Assembly (NCBI GenBank): GCA_010015745.1
Contig: ML978155.1
Span: forward strand, 124,001 to 188,000
Length of the DNA: 64,000 bases
Direction of reading: 5' to 3'
From: Setomelanomma holmii
Taxonomy: Eukaryota > Ascomycota > Dothideomycetes > Pleosporales > Phaeosphaeriaceae
The position numbers and the translations under genes are program-made. The first letter of the stretch is position 1; every line of letters begins with the position of its first letter. The notes below the pieces were generated by a model, which worked only from the letters and a program-made list of their open reading frames with translations, searched no databases and had not been told where the DNA came from. Shown here one piece after another: positions 23,967 to 37,124 of the stretch.

Positions 23967-26900
23967 AACTTGTAGGAAGCCTACATTGACATGCTGCTTT
24001 CCCCTGGTTGCGACCAAGATCGACACTCCGCTTCGGCAACTTTCATCTTCAGCACAGCGATCCATACAGGAGCTGTTCTGAAGTCTTTAGGGATTATATG
24101 CGTTCAGGCGCCCGGCGTGTAAAATGGCTGGAGGATGGAAAATATATGGTTCACTTGCGCGGACGCTTAGGATGGTAATGAGGATTGTGTATATGCCGAC
24201 TCCGAAGACTTTCCGGCACCATGTTTCCAACTCTCAGCGCAAAGACTGGCGTTCTCATGGTTTCAGCGCTGATTCTTTGCCACACGACATTCTCAAGCTT
24301 TTTTACGGTCATCATTCCAGGTCCAACTTCAACAATTGTATGATTAGCACGAACCAGTCTACGTTTTCAGACTGGCTGTTGAGTTACTTGGAGGCTGTAC
24401 TTGCAGCAGACGGCGTAGCTACAAGATCAGCCTTGCGCAATTGACAGCGTTTGCGAACATGATGGCTTCTGATTTTTCGAGACTCTTGCTTTCGTGATCT
24501 GAGAATGAGGTCTTTCCTCACGGTCAAAGATTCGTCATCGCTACCTGTATGGTTTCAAACAGAACAAGGCGTCTATGCGCTCCTCAACAAATGGAATCTT
24601 CACGCGACGGCGCTCTTCGGGCATTGCAAGGACATTCAGGTACAATTTGCACTCGTATCAAGAGTCGACTATGTAATTACAAACTGGATGAAGCTACGTC
24701 GTCAACAACATCACCAGCAACCCATGTACAATTGCGCAATTTCCGACGCTCCTAGCGGTTGTCCTTAGGCATCAATACTGTAGCTCGAAGGATTCCCGCA
24801 ACCTTCTCGAGTCACTGTCTGGGCGTTCTTGGGATCCCCATGTGCACAGGCGGACATGTTGCTACTTCCAAATTAGACTTCAGACCTACGCAGGCACTCC
24901 TCGGTGACAGATCCTCATCCATCTTGGTGGTATCAGCAAACCTCGGACCAACGACAATTGTCTCCTACATGCCAATCATGCAATGCGAGTGACTTACCAC
25001 GGACCGGCAGCCGACAAACGACGATGCACCGAATGATGCATAGAACACGCGCTTACGGGTGCTAAATTGTGGAAGTGCAGCATACCTTAGAAAACTTTAC
25101 GCAGATCTTCGGTGATGTGGTGTGCATAAAGTCTGAGACGGTGACCATACAACGTACCTCGGCTATGAAGGGCTAGCGACCGATGAAAAACTCGTAATTT
25201 TACCAACGGCCATCAAGAAGCCTTCCGCGACGTTTGGACTATTGAGTAAGCGACACTCGTATCCCAGTACTCGTATCCCAGTAGAGCACCCCATTTTCAT
25301 TCAGAGGCACTTGCGCAATCCAGAATCGTGTCCATTATTTCCACTACCCTACAGGTGCCGGGAAATTCAGGAACCACTTGCAGTTCCACTTTAAACAAGG
25401 TTGTCGCTACCAACGGTGGTCGCGACAAACGACCTACGCTTATCTCCATGTCTTCATCTTCGATATCGCTTTGCTGGCGTATTCTTCGACGTCACAATTA
25501 ATGGATCTTTCTGGCTCCCAGCGTTGCAGTTCGCCCTCCCGTTTACCACACTGCCGGGATCAAGGCCCGTCAAAATCGTGCTCGGAAAGGCCCATAGACT
25601 TTTCCGGATAAGGCCCCCAGAGCGATGATCGGTCTTGACGTGAATCATGGGCTGTTTCCCCAGGACCGCAAGCGTTTGGCAACTCATCCGTCGGCAGAAG
25701 GCCTGCGATGAGCGTAGGTTGACGGGAATTTGTACCCAAAATAAGGGTTGATGGACGCAGACACAGTTTAGCCCTGTCTGATCTCCAGTTCCTCCATCAA
25801 TGAACGCGAGCATGCGAGTGCGAGGTTCATAGGTCGCAGCTTAGGTCGCGGAGAGTCGCGTGCAGTCCACATGGGCGCGCGTCATCGTGCCATGCTTGCA
25901 CGACAGTGGATGTGAAGGCCACAAGGGTAGGTGAAGAACAAGGTCAATTTTTGCAGGTTTGGCACGTGGTGGCATCCAATCGCATCGTCAGAGCTCGAGT
26001 GCAATGCGCCTTAAGCTCTCTTCGGTTAGCGCCGCGATCGGACGACTTCCTGTGATAGGGAATGTATCCACATTTCCTCCTCTCCACCACTTCAAATCTT
26101 GGCCATCTCCATCCCCTCCGACATGATCATCACCTCTTCAAGCTCACTAACCATCAAAAACTCACCGGAATTACCGATGTGACATCGATCGAAAGAATCG
26201 GTCATGGCCACGCTGTCTCGAAGAGCGCCTTACACCTGAGGCAACTATCCCACTTTGCAAGTGAATCCATGAAGGCCATCGACGCCAACTTTCGGCAGAC
26301 TTCCCCGGTTCCGCGGCCTCCACTGCAACATCGTTCACTGACGGAAATATTATCATCCAAAGCCGCACAGATCGACGCCACATGTATCCCGCCATCCGCC
26401 CTCACGCTGCCTGTCACCGCACGTTCCGTTCCGCCCCGTCTTGCTTAGGATGTGATGGGAAGGTCGACTCTGCCGTGTGTAACGATAGTCTAGGCCTGCA
26501 GTCCATTATTGCAAATGCATACATTTGACCCTGCGCAAGCTTGTCCAGGATTCTCAACAGCACGACAGCGACCGCGGACTGAGACAACGCCGCAATATTT
26601 GTCGGATGTTCTGACCATTTGCCAGACTTTCTTGGGCTAGGAACCACCTTTCTGGCGCAGCGTTGAACTCAGATCTACGCCTCAATATGCACTTCAAGAC
26701 ACCATCCTTCCATCCAATGCTGGTTATAATTCTCTGGTGTGCGTGCTGCGCCGTAACTGTGCGTCTCAACATGCGAGGAGAATCATATGCAGTTGGTAAG
26801 CTGTCAGCAGCGTATTCGTTCTGTCCTCGGCGCCACATCGATCATGTACTGTACCACCATGCAAGCCGTCGTTTTCGTACGTGCATCTGCAGCTGCACTC

Positions 26901-28464
26901 CAGGTCTTGGCACCACAGATCACTGCGAGAGGGAAGGTGGCGCTCCGGTGGGTCGAGATTGGTGTGCTGGCCCTCAAATCAATACAGTAATGATTCATGG
27001 TGGAGATGGGCCTGCAAAATTTGCAACACGCGAGGAGATCGCCGAGGCTGGGGGTGAAGGTAGGACTTGCTTGTGAATAGACCTGCAGGGCCTCTCGTGC
27101 TACTATAACCCGCATGTAAGACATGTCACGAGCTGATGTGCATACGAGCTCCTGTGAGGAGGCAGTTCGACATGCACAAGCAGTTCGGACCGAAGGCATT
27201 CTAGCCCCCATTGTCCTCATGTGACACAATTGTCGGTTCGTGACGGATCTTTTTTTTTCTACCACACTTTGAAATCCGCATTGCCGTTACCACTCCCGCT
27301 CCATTGCACTCCCAACCAGAAATGCGTGCTATGATTCGACCCTAGCCTGTCTGCCTCGACTGCAGAACAGACGTGACTACAACGGTAGTAGTCTCCAAGG
27401 GTAAGACCACGGCATATAACCACCACATATACCCCAGGGTCCCGGACCTGCCAGCCCTACCTACACGACATTCTCCACTCCCCATCGTGTCTGACACTTC
27501 TCCACAACAACGGCTCATCTTCCGCAACGAACTTTCCAGAAGCCAACAAGGGAATGTCGGAGCGCGATGCCGCACCACTCGCTTGCAAGGCCGAACGTGA
27601 GACCAACATCCTTTTGTACCGGTATTTATCCGTACGATGTTGGTGCGATCCTTCCCGAAGCCACAAGCGAGTAGGTAAGACGTAAGACGACATACCGTCG
27701 CATGTTAGTGTGTACGGAGAGTGTTATCGGATCGTTATTAGGCAATGTGAGCTTGGGAGGGTTTTGAGGTAAGTGGAAAGGTAGGGAGCTTGGTCAAGTG
27801 ATCTCAAGGGCATATGAACTCGCAAGGTAATGGTACGATTGAACTGCTGGACATTGATGGATTGACTCCGCGGAGAGACCAGTCGCGCTCTAAAATACCG
27901 CGTGCTTTCTCACAGGACAAGATTGGGCGTTTAGCTATTATTGTGAAGCTATGCGCATTGCGGTAAGACTTCCTGGCATGAATGAGAGAGGCAACGAACG
28001 AAGCACTGCTTGGTCGAACTACGCAGTCCCATGTTTTCTCGCTCTGAAAATCCCATAGTCGAATCTGATCAGTGTGTGCTACTTCATGACATCTTGTAGA
28101 TTATCACGTCGCGCCAGAACATGCAGTATATGTACAGTTCGCTATCAAGACGGTGTTCGCATCATTGGCATAACACGGTGCGGTGAAGGAGAAGACGCCA
28201 TTCAATATGCTTAGCAAAATGAGGAAAGTGTGTCTCTATGTAAGGTTTCCATTCCAGACGATAAAGAGGCAGTTACGTGAAGTACTCTGGTATGCGGGAA
28301 GTACACTTGATCGAAGGACGTTTATGCTGCCAACGTCTATTGAAGGATGTCCATTAGCCTTTACCGCCCCTACTACCATTAGCCTTACGATCACGCTTAT
28401 CCTCTATCAAGGCCCACTACATATTTACACACGTCTTCCTCGTCCCACCCACAATATGCTCTCC
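23967..28464. other. Intergenic 4.5-kb region
   Basis: No gene I can support. Frames such as 26062-26448 and 26663-27076 have an ATG but no motif. A 14-bp tandem duplication occurs at 25255-25282 and a short T-run near 27249. The region is otherwise featureless to the eye, with no transposase or terminal repeats recognised. Confidence 0.45.
25255..25282. repeat. 14-bp tandem duplication
   Basis: The unit actcgtatcccagt occurs twice, directly head to tail, in non-coding sequence. It is probably a small replication-slippage duplication. Confidence 0.8.
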
Positions 28465-31400
28465 TCACACTCCCTCCGGCGGAACCGGCAATTCCGGGTC
28501 CTTCACCCCCCCATCATCCGCCGCCCCACCACCACAATTCCCCTCATTAAACCATGTATCCGCCGTCCCAGTCTGCGGATACACGACGTGCAAATCTGCT
28601 CTACCCGACTTACTCAAGCGAGGGAAATGCATGTTTGCGCCACGCTCGAGGCCCGGGGGAAAGAGGGTGGGTTGGCAGGACCATGTCAATTGGGCAGAAG
28701 GAGAAGGTGAGGAGTTGGTTGGGAAGTTGTTGATCCAGGTTATTGTGTTGCTGGTGTGCGGATCTACATGTCTAGGGCACGTCAGTATGATATAAATTGG
28801 TAGGTGTGGGGTGGTGAGAACCTACAAGAGATCAGCGCGCCCATCGCCGTTGACGTCTGCCCAGCGGAAGTCGGCGCGGGCGAAGGCGGTGCTGGAGTCG
28901 ACTTCGGGAGGTGTTGGAGCGGGCAGGGAGGTGAGTCCTGAAGGTGTGTTGAGGTAAGCGTCGAAGTGGCTAGAGGGAGATGTGCAGATATACTGTCATT
29001 GAGGGTCAGTATGAAGTTATGTTTGGCGAGTTTCATATCTGAAGTGACTTACATCGACCCTTTCGTCTCCGTCCAAATCGCCAAAACGGACAGCGACGTC
29101 GTACAGATTACCTAGAGCGTCGGCTTGAGGACAGAGGTCAGTGTCGACTACGCGGACGGGATTGGCGAATGTAGGTGTGGGTAGGCCCTGCTTGTAAGTA
29201 TTGCGCCACATTTCGACATTACCGGTTTCGCGGTCGACGGCGAGGACATCACAGAGCCCATCGCCGTCCCAGTCACCAACATGGATGAACTTGCGGTCTC
29301 GTCCGGTGTCGAGGATCTGACCGTGGTCGTTCCAGCGTGGTGGGAATAGAATGTTCCTGAAGATGGATCAGTGAATAATGTTCCTGTACGATCGCTGGGC
29401 GAAGACAAATTGCGTAGGGCAGGCCAGGCCAGGCCAATGCTCAAATAATCGAGGCAGTTAGCGGGTAGACTTACTTGTATAGATCGATCTTGCCATCGCT
29501 CGAGATCCACAAGTAGCTATATCATGTCAGCTCCTGATGGGGTATGCCTCGTCGGTTTATACTCACTCGTCGTATCCGCGACCATACGTATCACAGTATC
29601 GCACCCCGTCACCTAGCAGCTGCGTACCACCGTTACCAGTATTCCGGTGAAAATGGAAGACATAGTCGAAGGCATCACCAACTTGCTCCATGCGGACAAT
29701 ATCATTTCAGCCTGAGCCAAAGACCGTTCCAAAGAGAATGTGATCGCGTGTCACTTTGTCATCGCTCGACCAGCTCTCGGTCTGATGAGACAGACCACGC
29801 CAGTGAGGCTTGAGACCGACGCCGTCGATGCGGTCGCCACGTTGGTTAATGCGAATGTCAAAGCTGGTATTTTGGTGGATGTATACCCAGTCGGCTCGGC
29901 CATCGCCATTCATGTCGACAAAATGGGTCCTAGCTGGCTCGAGAGCTGGACCTAGGTCAAGTGTTATCCCGCTGCCACCCATAAGTATGCCCTCCCAATA
30001 GCCACCGTACTTCTCGGTCGGAGCATCTCCCGTACCACCGTTGCGCCAACAGTTGACCCCGTTGGACTCAATTGTGCAATAATCAAATCGACCATCCTCA
30101 TCTATATCAGCTAAACGAACCTTGGCTTGAGAAGTCTTCTTGTCCCTGATTGCGCCAATGAGCTCGAACTGTGGTGGATCGCCTCCACGATTGAGTGAGA
30201 CGTGAGGGATACCGTCTGCGTCATTTCTGTCAAGATAAATGAAGTCATCGAGACCATCGCCACTAACGTCACCCCAACGCACGCCGGAGCTCAAGCATTC
30301 TTGCCCAACGTCAAACGTCGTTGAGGTCTTGTAGTAATAGCCGTCACCTCGATTGCGATAGAATGACAGGAACGGAAGATTGTTTTCCTTGCGATCTTCT
30401 GGGTCGAGAACACGGATGAGCTCGTCATGGGTTTGGTTCTCGCCGGCCAGTGATCTGAGGGTCGCAAAGTGGAAATGTCCAAGGAGCGAGCGAGAAGCCG
30501 AGGCGCTGTACTTGAAGTCCTTGCTAGTCTCGACGGTCGAAGAGTACTCGAAGTCTCCATCATCTTGACCACTACCTTGCTGGGTCCTGATGGGCCTACG
30601 GAAGCCTTGTGGGTCTGGATTGCATCCACCTTGGCTGGGAGCAAGAGGTACAGGCGCAATCAGCCAGCCCTTGGCTTTGACCTTGGAGAAACCTTCGGCA
30701 AAGAGTGCAGCCATCTTCCTATAGCCGTTGTTTTTGAAGTGTATGCTGTCACTGCGGTCGCTAGGTGTGAACCATGTGGTATACATCTCGGCGAGTTCGA
30801 TCTTTCCACCTTGACCCTGGAACTCTTTGACTAACTCTCTGTACCCCGCATTTGCGGCTTCAATGTACGAGTTGGCTGCAGTGTCGGTTTCCGATGGCAG
30901 AGTGGCGAGGATGATGGTGATACCGTCGCTCTCAGAATACAGCTTCTCTAACAACTTCTTCATGCGACTCTTCGTGCCCCGAGCATACTCCGTATCATTA
31001 GAGCTTCTTGCATGATTGCAGTCATTTGTTCCGAGAAGGAGAGTAACCAGATTAGGCTTCTGGGTCGTCAAAGTCGTGATCATTTTCGTAGCCACCTGGT
31101 CAACCTCGAGGCCTGGATAACCCTCGTGCTGGCGATCGATGAAGTCGCCGTTCGCTTGCGTGCCCACCATATCTACGGGGTACCCACGGTATCTGAGCTC
31201 TTCGCGCAGCGGTCGTCGATAGCCATTGCGCAGGTCCGCCGGAATGTTCACATCAAAACCTTGCGTTAAAGATGCGCCAAGCGGCACTGAGTTCGAGAGT
31301 CAGCATAACCGCTCGCAAGATTCACTGAAGTCGGGTGTATACGAAATGAGACAGGCGCCACTCACTGATCCGAAGCAATGGCTTCTCGGCAGTTACAATG

Positions 31401-31549
31401 CCCTCGGAGGATCCATTGACGATATTGGAAGCTGTGCTATTAGTGATAGCGTCGCACCGCCTGATTGCATGCCCTGGGGTTACTGCTAGGCCAAAGAGAA
31501 GCAAACAAAGCACAGTCAGGAGACCGACAGTCGGGCGAAATGAACGCAT
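28465..31549 (-). CDS. Secreted SGNH esterase with FG-GAP/VCBS repeats (in-frame stop)
   Basis: A secreted SGNH/GDSL-type hydrolase fused to FG-GAP beta-propeller-like repeats, a fungal carbohydrate-esterase-like architecture. Exons (minus strand) are 31549-31366, 31286-29567, 29516-29475, 29356-29053, 28992-28826 and 28771-28465. All introns (50-118 bp) have GT-AG ends and keep frame, giving 908 codons including the stop. The signal peptide is residues 1-28 (ends PGHA). The catalytic blocks are intact: PLGASLTQG with Ser67, GTNDCN with Asp150, and DSIHF with Asp241 and His244. From about residue 350, calcium-loop-like units recur (GDVSGDGLDDF, ADIDEDGRFDY, VDMNGDGRADW, GDWDGDGLCD, ADVNGDGRAD). 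A single in-frame TGA at codon 588 (29709-29707) interrupts the frame, while coding continues cleanly after it. Either this is a nonsense allele or sequencing error, or the protein ends there with part of the repeats lost. Confidence 0.85.
29707..29709 (-). other. Premature in-frame TGA in the esterase gene
   Basis: Within exon 2, GGC TCA GGC is followed by TGA and then AAT GAT ATT GTC CGC ATG. Reading through gives FGSG-stop-NDIVRMEQVGDAFDY, which continues the repeat domain for some 50 codons to the next splice donor. An Arg CGA codon changed to TGA by one transition would explain it. No good intron could remove the codon. Confidence 0.8.
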
Positions 31550-33172
31550 TCCAAGATCGTGAAGTGGAGTTGAAAAGCAGTGGACCAGGAGAATGAACTT
31601 GTGGAAAGACTCCTAAGGATTGAATTATTTTTGGCGCGAGCGTGCCATGGCTAGCCGAGCAAACGCGAGTTGCAGTGAATCATGAGGTGAGAGCAGGGAA
31701 ATGGTCTAAACTTGGGCGAGGCTGAACTTCCTACGGGACAGTTTCTGAAAGCACTTGAGCGTTCTAGTTTCTGAAATTGATGGCATTGTCCCATCAAGGC
31801 TCTGCCGGCCACGATTGTGTTTCGACATCGCTACGACCCTCAAGCCATCGACATCTACCTAGGTAGGAGTAGATGCAGCGCGCCCGACAAGGACTTATCG
31901 AGTCTAATTGACTCGTTTACAGGGTAAAACACACCATGTTCAGCTCGAAGGGATGAATACTGGTCTGCATCCAGGTTTCAGCCACTTTGTCGAGGGACAT
32001 CTGGGTCACGTGAGTTGGCGTTTCTCGATCAGCGTCAGAACGCGGTCGCGTCGGTGCTGCTCGAAGCATTGCACTCACGAACAACGCCGATGATATCTCT
32101 TGCATCGTTCTGCCGACATCTCTGCCGAGTTCTTCTCTGTATATCAGTCAGACACAAGGTAGCAATCCTTGCCTCGGTCTCAGAAGAGTTCAAGGACAGG
32201 TTTCATTGCAGCTCATGTAGGGCCCATGTAAATGCTTCGAGGCATTTCAATGAATGAAGGATGCCCAAGCATAGAGAAAAACCTATGATATCCCTCACGA
32301 CTTGTGCATCGCGCGACGGTGCGGACACGACGAGGCGGTGTACAGCGGGAGCAAGCAAATTCGATGGTATCGTGCATTCGCTGTAGGCACGATTGCGAAG
32401 TTGGAGTGACCGATATGCTGTGATTTTGTACACATTTATGAACGTCGTGGTCCTGATATGACCTTGTAATACCCCATGCAAGCCCCAGGGTGGGATATCG
32501 TCTCGGCATACCCCAGGCAGACCTTCCGCTGTGGGCGCGGCGGTGATCGTCGATGGTCTAGTAGGCGATAGCCGCTAGAGTCCTATCGTTGTTGCTTGTT
32601 TTAGTATCGCCGGCAGTAGGCGCGTTCAACAATTCACCGTGATTGCTGAGGATAGTGGCGAGGGCTCAACGAGCAGACTGAAGATGCAGCAGAAACGTGG
32701 CTGCGCCGTTGAAGAAATTGCCCCGGGGTTCTGGCCTTGGTTTCGCCCAGGATGAAACCCGGCGGAGGACAGCGCCATACTGAGGTGGGACGAGACAGCG
32801 CCAGCCGATAAGCTCGTCCCGCCGAATGCACGGTCGCTAAACGTCTTGCGGTTGACAATCCCATGGCGAGCTCCTGCACCTGCATGCATCGCAGAAGCTA
32901 CGAGCAGCAAGACGCGCTATCCAAAAACTTCTCCAGTGCTATCTCTTGTCCTTCCTTTGCCCTCGCAACACCTCAATCATTGAGCCTCTCTAGCACTGCA
33001 TCCGCACATCCTCGCATACTTTTCCTTCTCGCGCTATCATTCTTGGCTGTCTGATTACTTCATTGTTTGGCATACCCTGCGAGTCCACACCGACAGTTGC
33101 GCCGTGCAACAAACCTCGTTCGTTTCCTGCTTGTAGACACCGATCGAGACATCCTCCATTGACACAATCACC
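31550..33172. other. Divergent intergenic region
   Basis: About 1.6 kb between the esterase (minus) and the GH63-like gene (plus), presumably holding both promoters. No coding frame stands out. The last 250 bp before 33173 are C/T-rich, as in a fungal 5' UTR. Confidence 0.5.
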
Positions 33173-36100
33173 ATGGTCCTCATTGAGAACCAAGAGTACC
33201 TCTGTGAAGAAGAGAAGCGCCTCAAGGCCGACCGCGAGCGCACCGCCTACTGGAAGCGATGGGGACCTTACGTTGCCGAGAGGCAATGGGCTACAGGTCA
33301 GACTTCATGATGGATCTTTGTGTGAAGAGACTAACAGATTCTAGTGCGCGAGGACTACTCGTAAGTTCTTGTTCCTGATTGAGCCAGTGCACGACTAACC
33401 AATTTTCGCAGTCACGATGGAGATGCATGGAGCCGTGGGTGTGTTCGATGACTACAATTGGGCCATACTGATCAACTTGCAGACTTCACCCACGACATGG
33501 CACGATCGCGCGCCTTCCGCTGGGGCGAGGACGGCATTGCTGGTGTGTGCGACTCGCATGGCCTGCAGAACATTGCCTTTGCATTCTGGAACGAGAAGGA
33601 GTACGTGCACACCGCTGCAATGCTCTTCAAAGATCTAACCAAGGCATAGCGATTTCCTGAAGGAGCGACTATTCGGTCTATCGAATCCTCAGGGCAACCA
33701 TGGCGAATCGCTGAAGGAGGCACATTTTCATCTTGACAATACCCCCACTGTATGTCATACTGGCACAAGCTCCGAGAAGTGCTGACCAAGCTACAGCACT
33801 CATACATGAAATTCCTATACAAAATGCCCCAGCGAGCATTCCCTTACGAAGACCTCATTAAGACGAACGCGAAGCGAACACGGCTCGAGAAGGAATACAA
33901 CATTGTCGATACAGGCTGCTTTGATGACGACAGGTACTGGGATATCTTTATTGAGACCGCGAAAGAGGCAGACGACCCCGACGAACTTCTGTTCCGAGTG
34001 ACGGCCTACAATCGCGGACCTGAGCCTGCTCCACTACACATTGTCCCCCATGTGTGGTTCCGGAATACCTGGGCATGGGGTCATGAAGAAGCCAAGAAGA
34101 AGCCTTCGATCCGCAAGGTCGGCCCAACGACAGCACAGTCGAAACACTACAAGCTCGGCGAGCGCTTCTTCCAGCTCTCGCCGTCTCCCGGTACCGGCTC
34201 AAGCGGCGAAGACGTGCAGCCGGAACTACTCTTCACGGACAATGACACCAACTACAAGGAGCTATGGGGTGTTAAGAACAAGACCCAATTCGTCAAAGAT
34301 GGTATCCATAAGCGCATTGTGGACGGCCAGGAAGACGCTGTCAATCCTGCCGGTGTCGGCACGAAGTGTGCGGCATGGTATGCTTTTGACGAAGACGAGG
34401 GTGTGCCACCTGGCGAGTGCGCAGTGGTGCGTTTCAGGCTCTCTCGGAGAAACGACGGTTACCTTGACGAAGAGCTGTTCGATGACATCGTCGAGCAGCG
34501 TCGCGCGGAAGCCGATGAGTTCTACTACCGCATCAGCCCACTTCCAATGGCCGACGACCTGAGAAACATTCAGCGCCAAGCGTTTTCTGGTATGCTGTGG
34601 TGTAAACAGTACTACCACTTCGTCTGGGACCAGTGGGCGAATGGAGACCCTGGCATGCCCCCTCCACCGCCCGGTCGTAAGGCTATCCGCAACAAAGAGT
34701 GGAAACACATGTATCTGGATGACATACTGTCAATGCCAGACTCATGGGAGTATCCCTTTTTTGCGGCTTGGGACAGCGCCTTCCACTGCATTCCTTTGGC
34801 CATGATCGATCCTGATTTTGCGAAGAAGCAGCTCGATTTGTTCACTCGCGAATGGTACATGCACCCCAACGGTCAATTACCAGCATACGAGTGGAACTTT
34901 GGCGATGTCAACCCCCCAGTCCACGCGTGGTCCTTGTTCAGAGTCTTCAAGATCGAGCGCAAGATGTATGGCCGTGAGGATTTCGACTGTCTTGAGCGTG
35001 TCTTCCAGAAGCTGCTGCTGAATTTCACCTGGTGGGTCAACCGCAAGGACACTGACGGCAAGAATATTTTCGAAGGCGGTTTCCTAGGCCTGGACAATAT
35101 CGGCATCTTCAACCGATCCGATCCCCTTCCCACTGGCGGTGTCCTCGAGCAGGCTGACAGCACTGGCTGGATGGGCTTCTACTGCCTCAACATGCTGAAC
35201 ATCTGTCTTGAGCTTGCAAAGCGCCGACGCATCTACGAAGACATGGCTTCAAAGTTCTTCGAGCATTTCATCATGATCAGCGATGCCATGCAGTACCGAA
35301 CCGGCGGCGAATCGAAGCCTCTGTGGAATGAGGAGGATGGCTTCTACTATGACGCTATTTCTTGGGGCGGTCCATGGAGCCATCAGATGCCAGTGCGCTC
35401 ACTGGTCGGTCTCATTCCGCTCTACTCGACCTTGACCCTCGAGCCTGAGGTCATCAACAAATTGCCCAACTTCAAGAAGCGACTGAATTGGTTTATCAAC
35501 AATCGCAAAGACACAGCTGAGCGGAATATCGCGTCGATGAAGAAGCGCGGTCAGGGTGATCGTCTGCTGTTGTCTCTGGTTAGTGAAGACCGGCTCAAGC
35601 GCATCATGACCAGGATGTTGGACGAGAACGAGTTCCTCGCAGAGCACGGTATACGTTCTCTGTCGAAGTACCACAAGGATCACCCGTATTCCATGGACGT
35701 CAACGGCCAGAAGTACGAGGTCGCGTATCTTCCCGGCGACTCTGACAGTGGTCTGTTCGGAGGTAACAGCAATTGGCGTGGCCCCATCTGGATGGCAGTG
35801 AACTTCTTGCTCATTGAGTCGTGCCAGAGATTCCATCTCTACTACGGCAATGAGCTGAAAGTCGAATGTCCTGTTGGATCGGGCGACTATATGCACCTCG
35901 GCCACGTTGCCGAAGAGTTGCAGCATCGTCTTCAGCATTTGTTCGCTCGCGGTGATGACGGTAGAAGGGCCATCAATGACGGCAATCAGATGCTGGACTT
36001 TGATCCAAACTGGAAGGAATACATGTGGTATCACGAGTTCTTTGATGGCGACACCGGGCGCGGTCTTGGTGCAACACATCAATGCGGCTGGACTGGACTG

Positions 36101-36621
36101 ATTGCGAAGATGATTCACGACACAGGGTAAGTGGTGCAGCAATTCGCGACCAGCTCATGATGCTAACTTCGACCAGTATGACCTGTCGTCTGCCACAAAC
36201 ACCTCGCACGCCCACGGGAGCTGCAGCCCATTACTTTGACGACGTCTTCACCACGACCGGCAAGCCAAAGAAGCCCCATCACCTCCGCCGGTCGTCCACT
36301 AGCCGTAGTATCGGCTTCCGGAGCGATTGGGGTGAGTCGACGAATGGTGATGAGGAGTCAATCTCAAGTCCTGTCAACCGGAAGAATTCGATTGGCTACC
36401 TGGACGAGGACGCCGTGGAATCGAGGAACGCGATGCAGGAGCGATTGAATCACTACGTGAGCGGCCAGCTCGAGCGGGTCAAGACAGGCCTTGCGGACGT
36501 GGAGACCGACGAGTTCGAAACGACCATGGATGGAACCTCAGAACGACGAGCTAAGAGCAACGGACATAGCCGGCGTGAGCGCGGCGACTACTTCGAGCAG
36601 GACCCGTACTTCAGCAAATGA
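33173..36621 (+). CDS. GH63/MGH1-like glycoside hydrolase, YMR196W-type
   Basis: A large (alpha/alpha)6-barrel glycosidase of the mannosyl-oligosaccharide glucosidase / mannosylglycerate-hydrolase-like family, orthologous in appearance to the uncharacterised yeast YMR196W. It has no signal peptide, so it is probably cytosolic. Seven exons: 33173-33296, 33345-33360, 33412-33434, 33483-33600, 33650-33749, 33797-36126 and 36177-36621. Introns are 47-51 bp, most with clear branch sites (CTAAC or CTGAC). The product is about 1051 residues. Conserved stretches include RSRAFRWGEDGIAGV, WDSAFHCIPLAMIDPDFAKKQ, EWNFGDVNPP and GNSNWRGPIWM, near the usual acidic catalytic positions. The last exon adds a Ser/Arg-rich tail. 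Exons 2 and 3 are only 16 and 23 nt. The substrate is unknown; a role in glycogen or small-glucoside metabolism would be a guess. Confidence 0.9.
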
Positions 36622-37124
36622 GCTAGTCGGGCGACACAGGCGTGCGGTCACGACGAGGAAGACCGTGAAGCATTGATGGAGTGTTTAGCGCCAAAAGTTG
36701 ATCAGCATCACATCCTAGACCCTTAGACCTAGATTAGACCTAAGATCATGACACTCTTGAACCTTCTTACAATCTATGCTTGCAATCTCGTTGACCTTTG
36801 CTTGTGCCGCGAATATGACGTCTGATGCTCTCACGTGTTAGCGCGGGGGGAGGAGCGGCGGCCGTGCGGTGGATTGTTTGCGGGGAGCCAAACACCGTCT
36901 CCAAACACCAAAACTCCAACCAAGCAACCGCCACACGATTCGCTCTTTTCTCGTACCCTTCTTGCCCTGATTGCTCCCTTTATACGTCTGATTGCTTGCG
37001 CTGCACACGTGAGTCTCCCGCATTTCCGTTGATCGAGAATTGCCCTGCTAACCATTGGAATGTACACCAGACAGCGCACGCACTGCAAAGCATTGATAAG
37101 CCCTCATACGACGTTCCAGAAGCC
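36622..37124. other. Intergenic / MOB1 promoter and 5' UTR
   Basis: About 500 bp. It contains an E-box CACGTG at 36832-36837 followed by a G-rich run and C/T-rich leader. An open frame running from 36825 through the MOB1 start is not conserved-looking before residue MSGF and is treated as leader. Confidence 0.5.

Noticed and set aside
26062..26448. 128-codon plus-strand frame with an ATG in the 24-28 kb intergenic region
   Set aside because: No motif, no intron context and Ser/Pro/His-rich translation; length is within chance for this region. Could be revisited with RNA-seq.
28183..28710. 175-codon plus-strand frame
   Set aside because: It is partly the antisense of the last esterase exon and has no motif.
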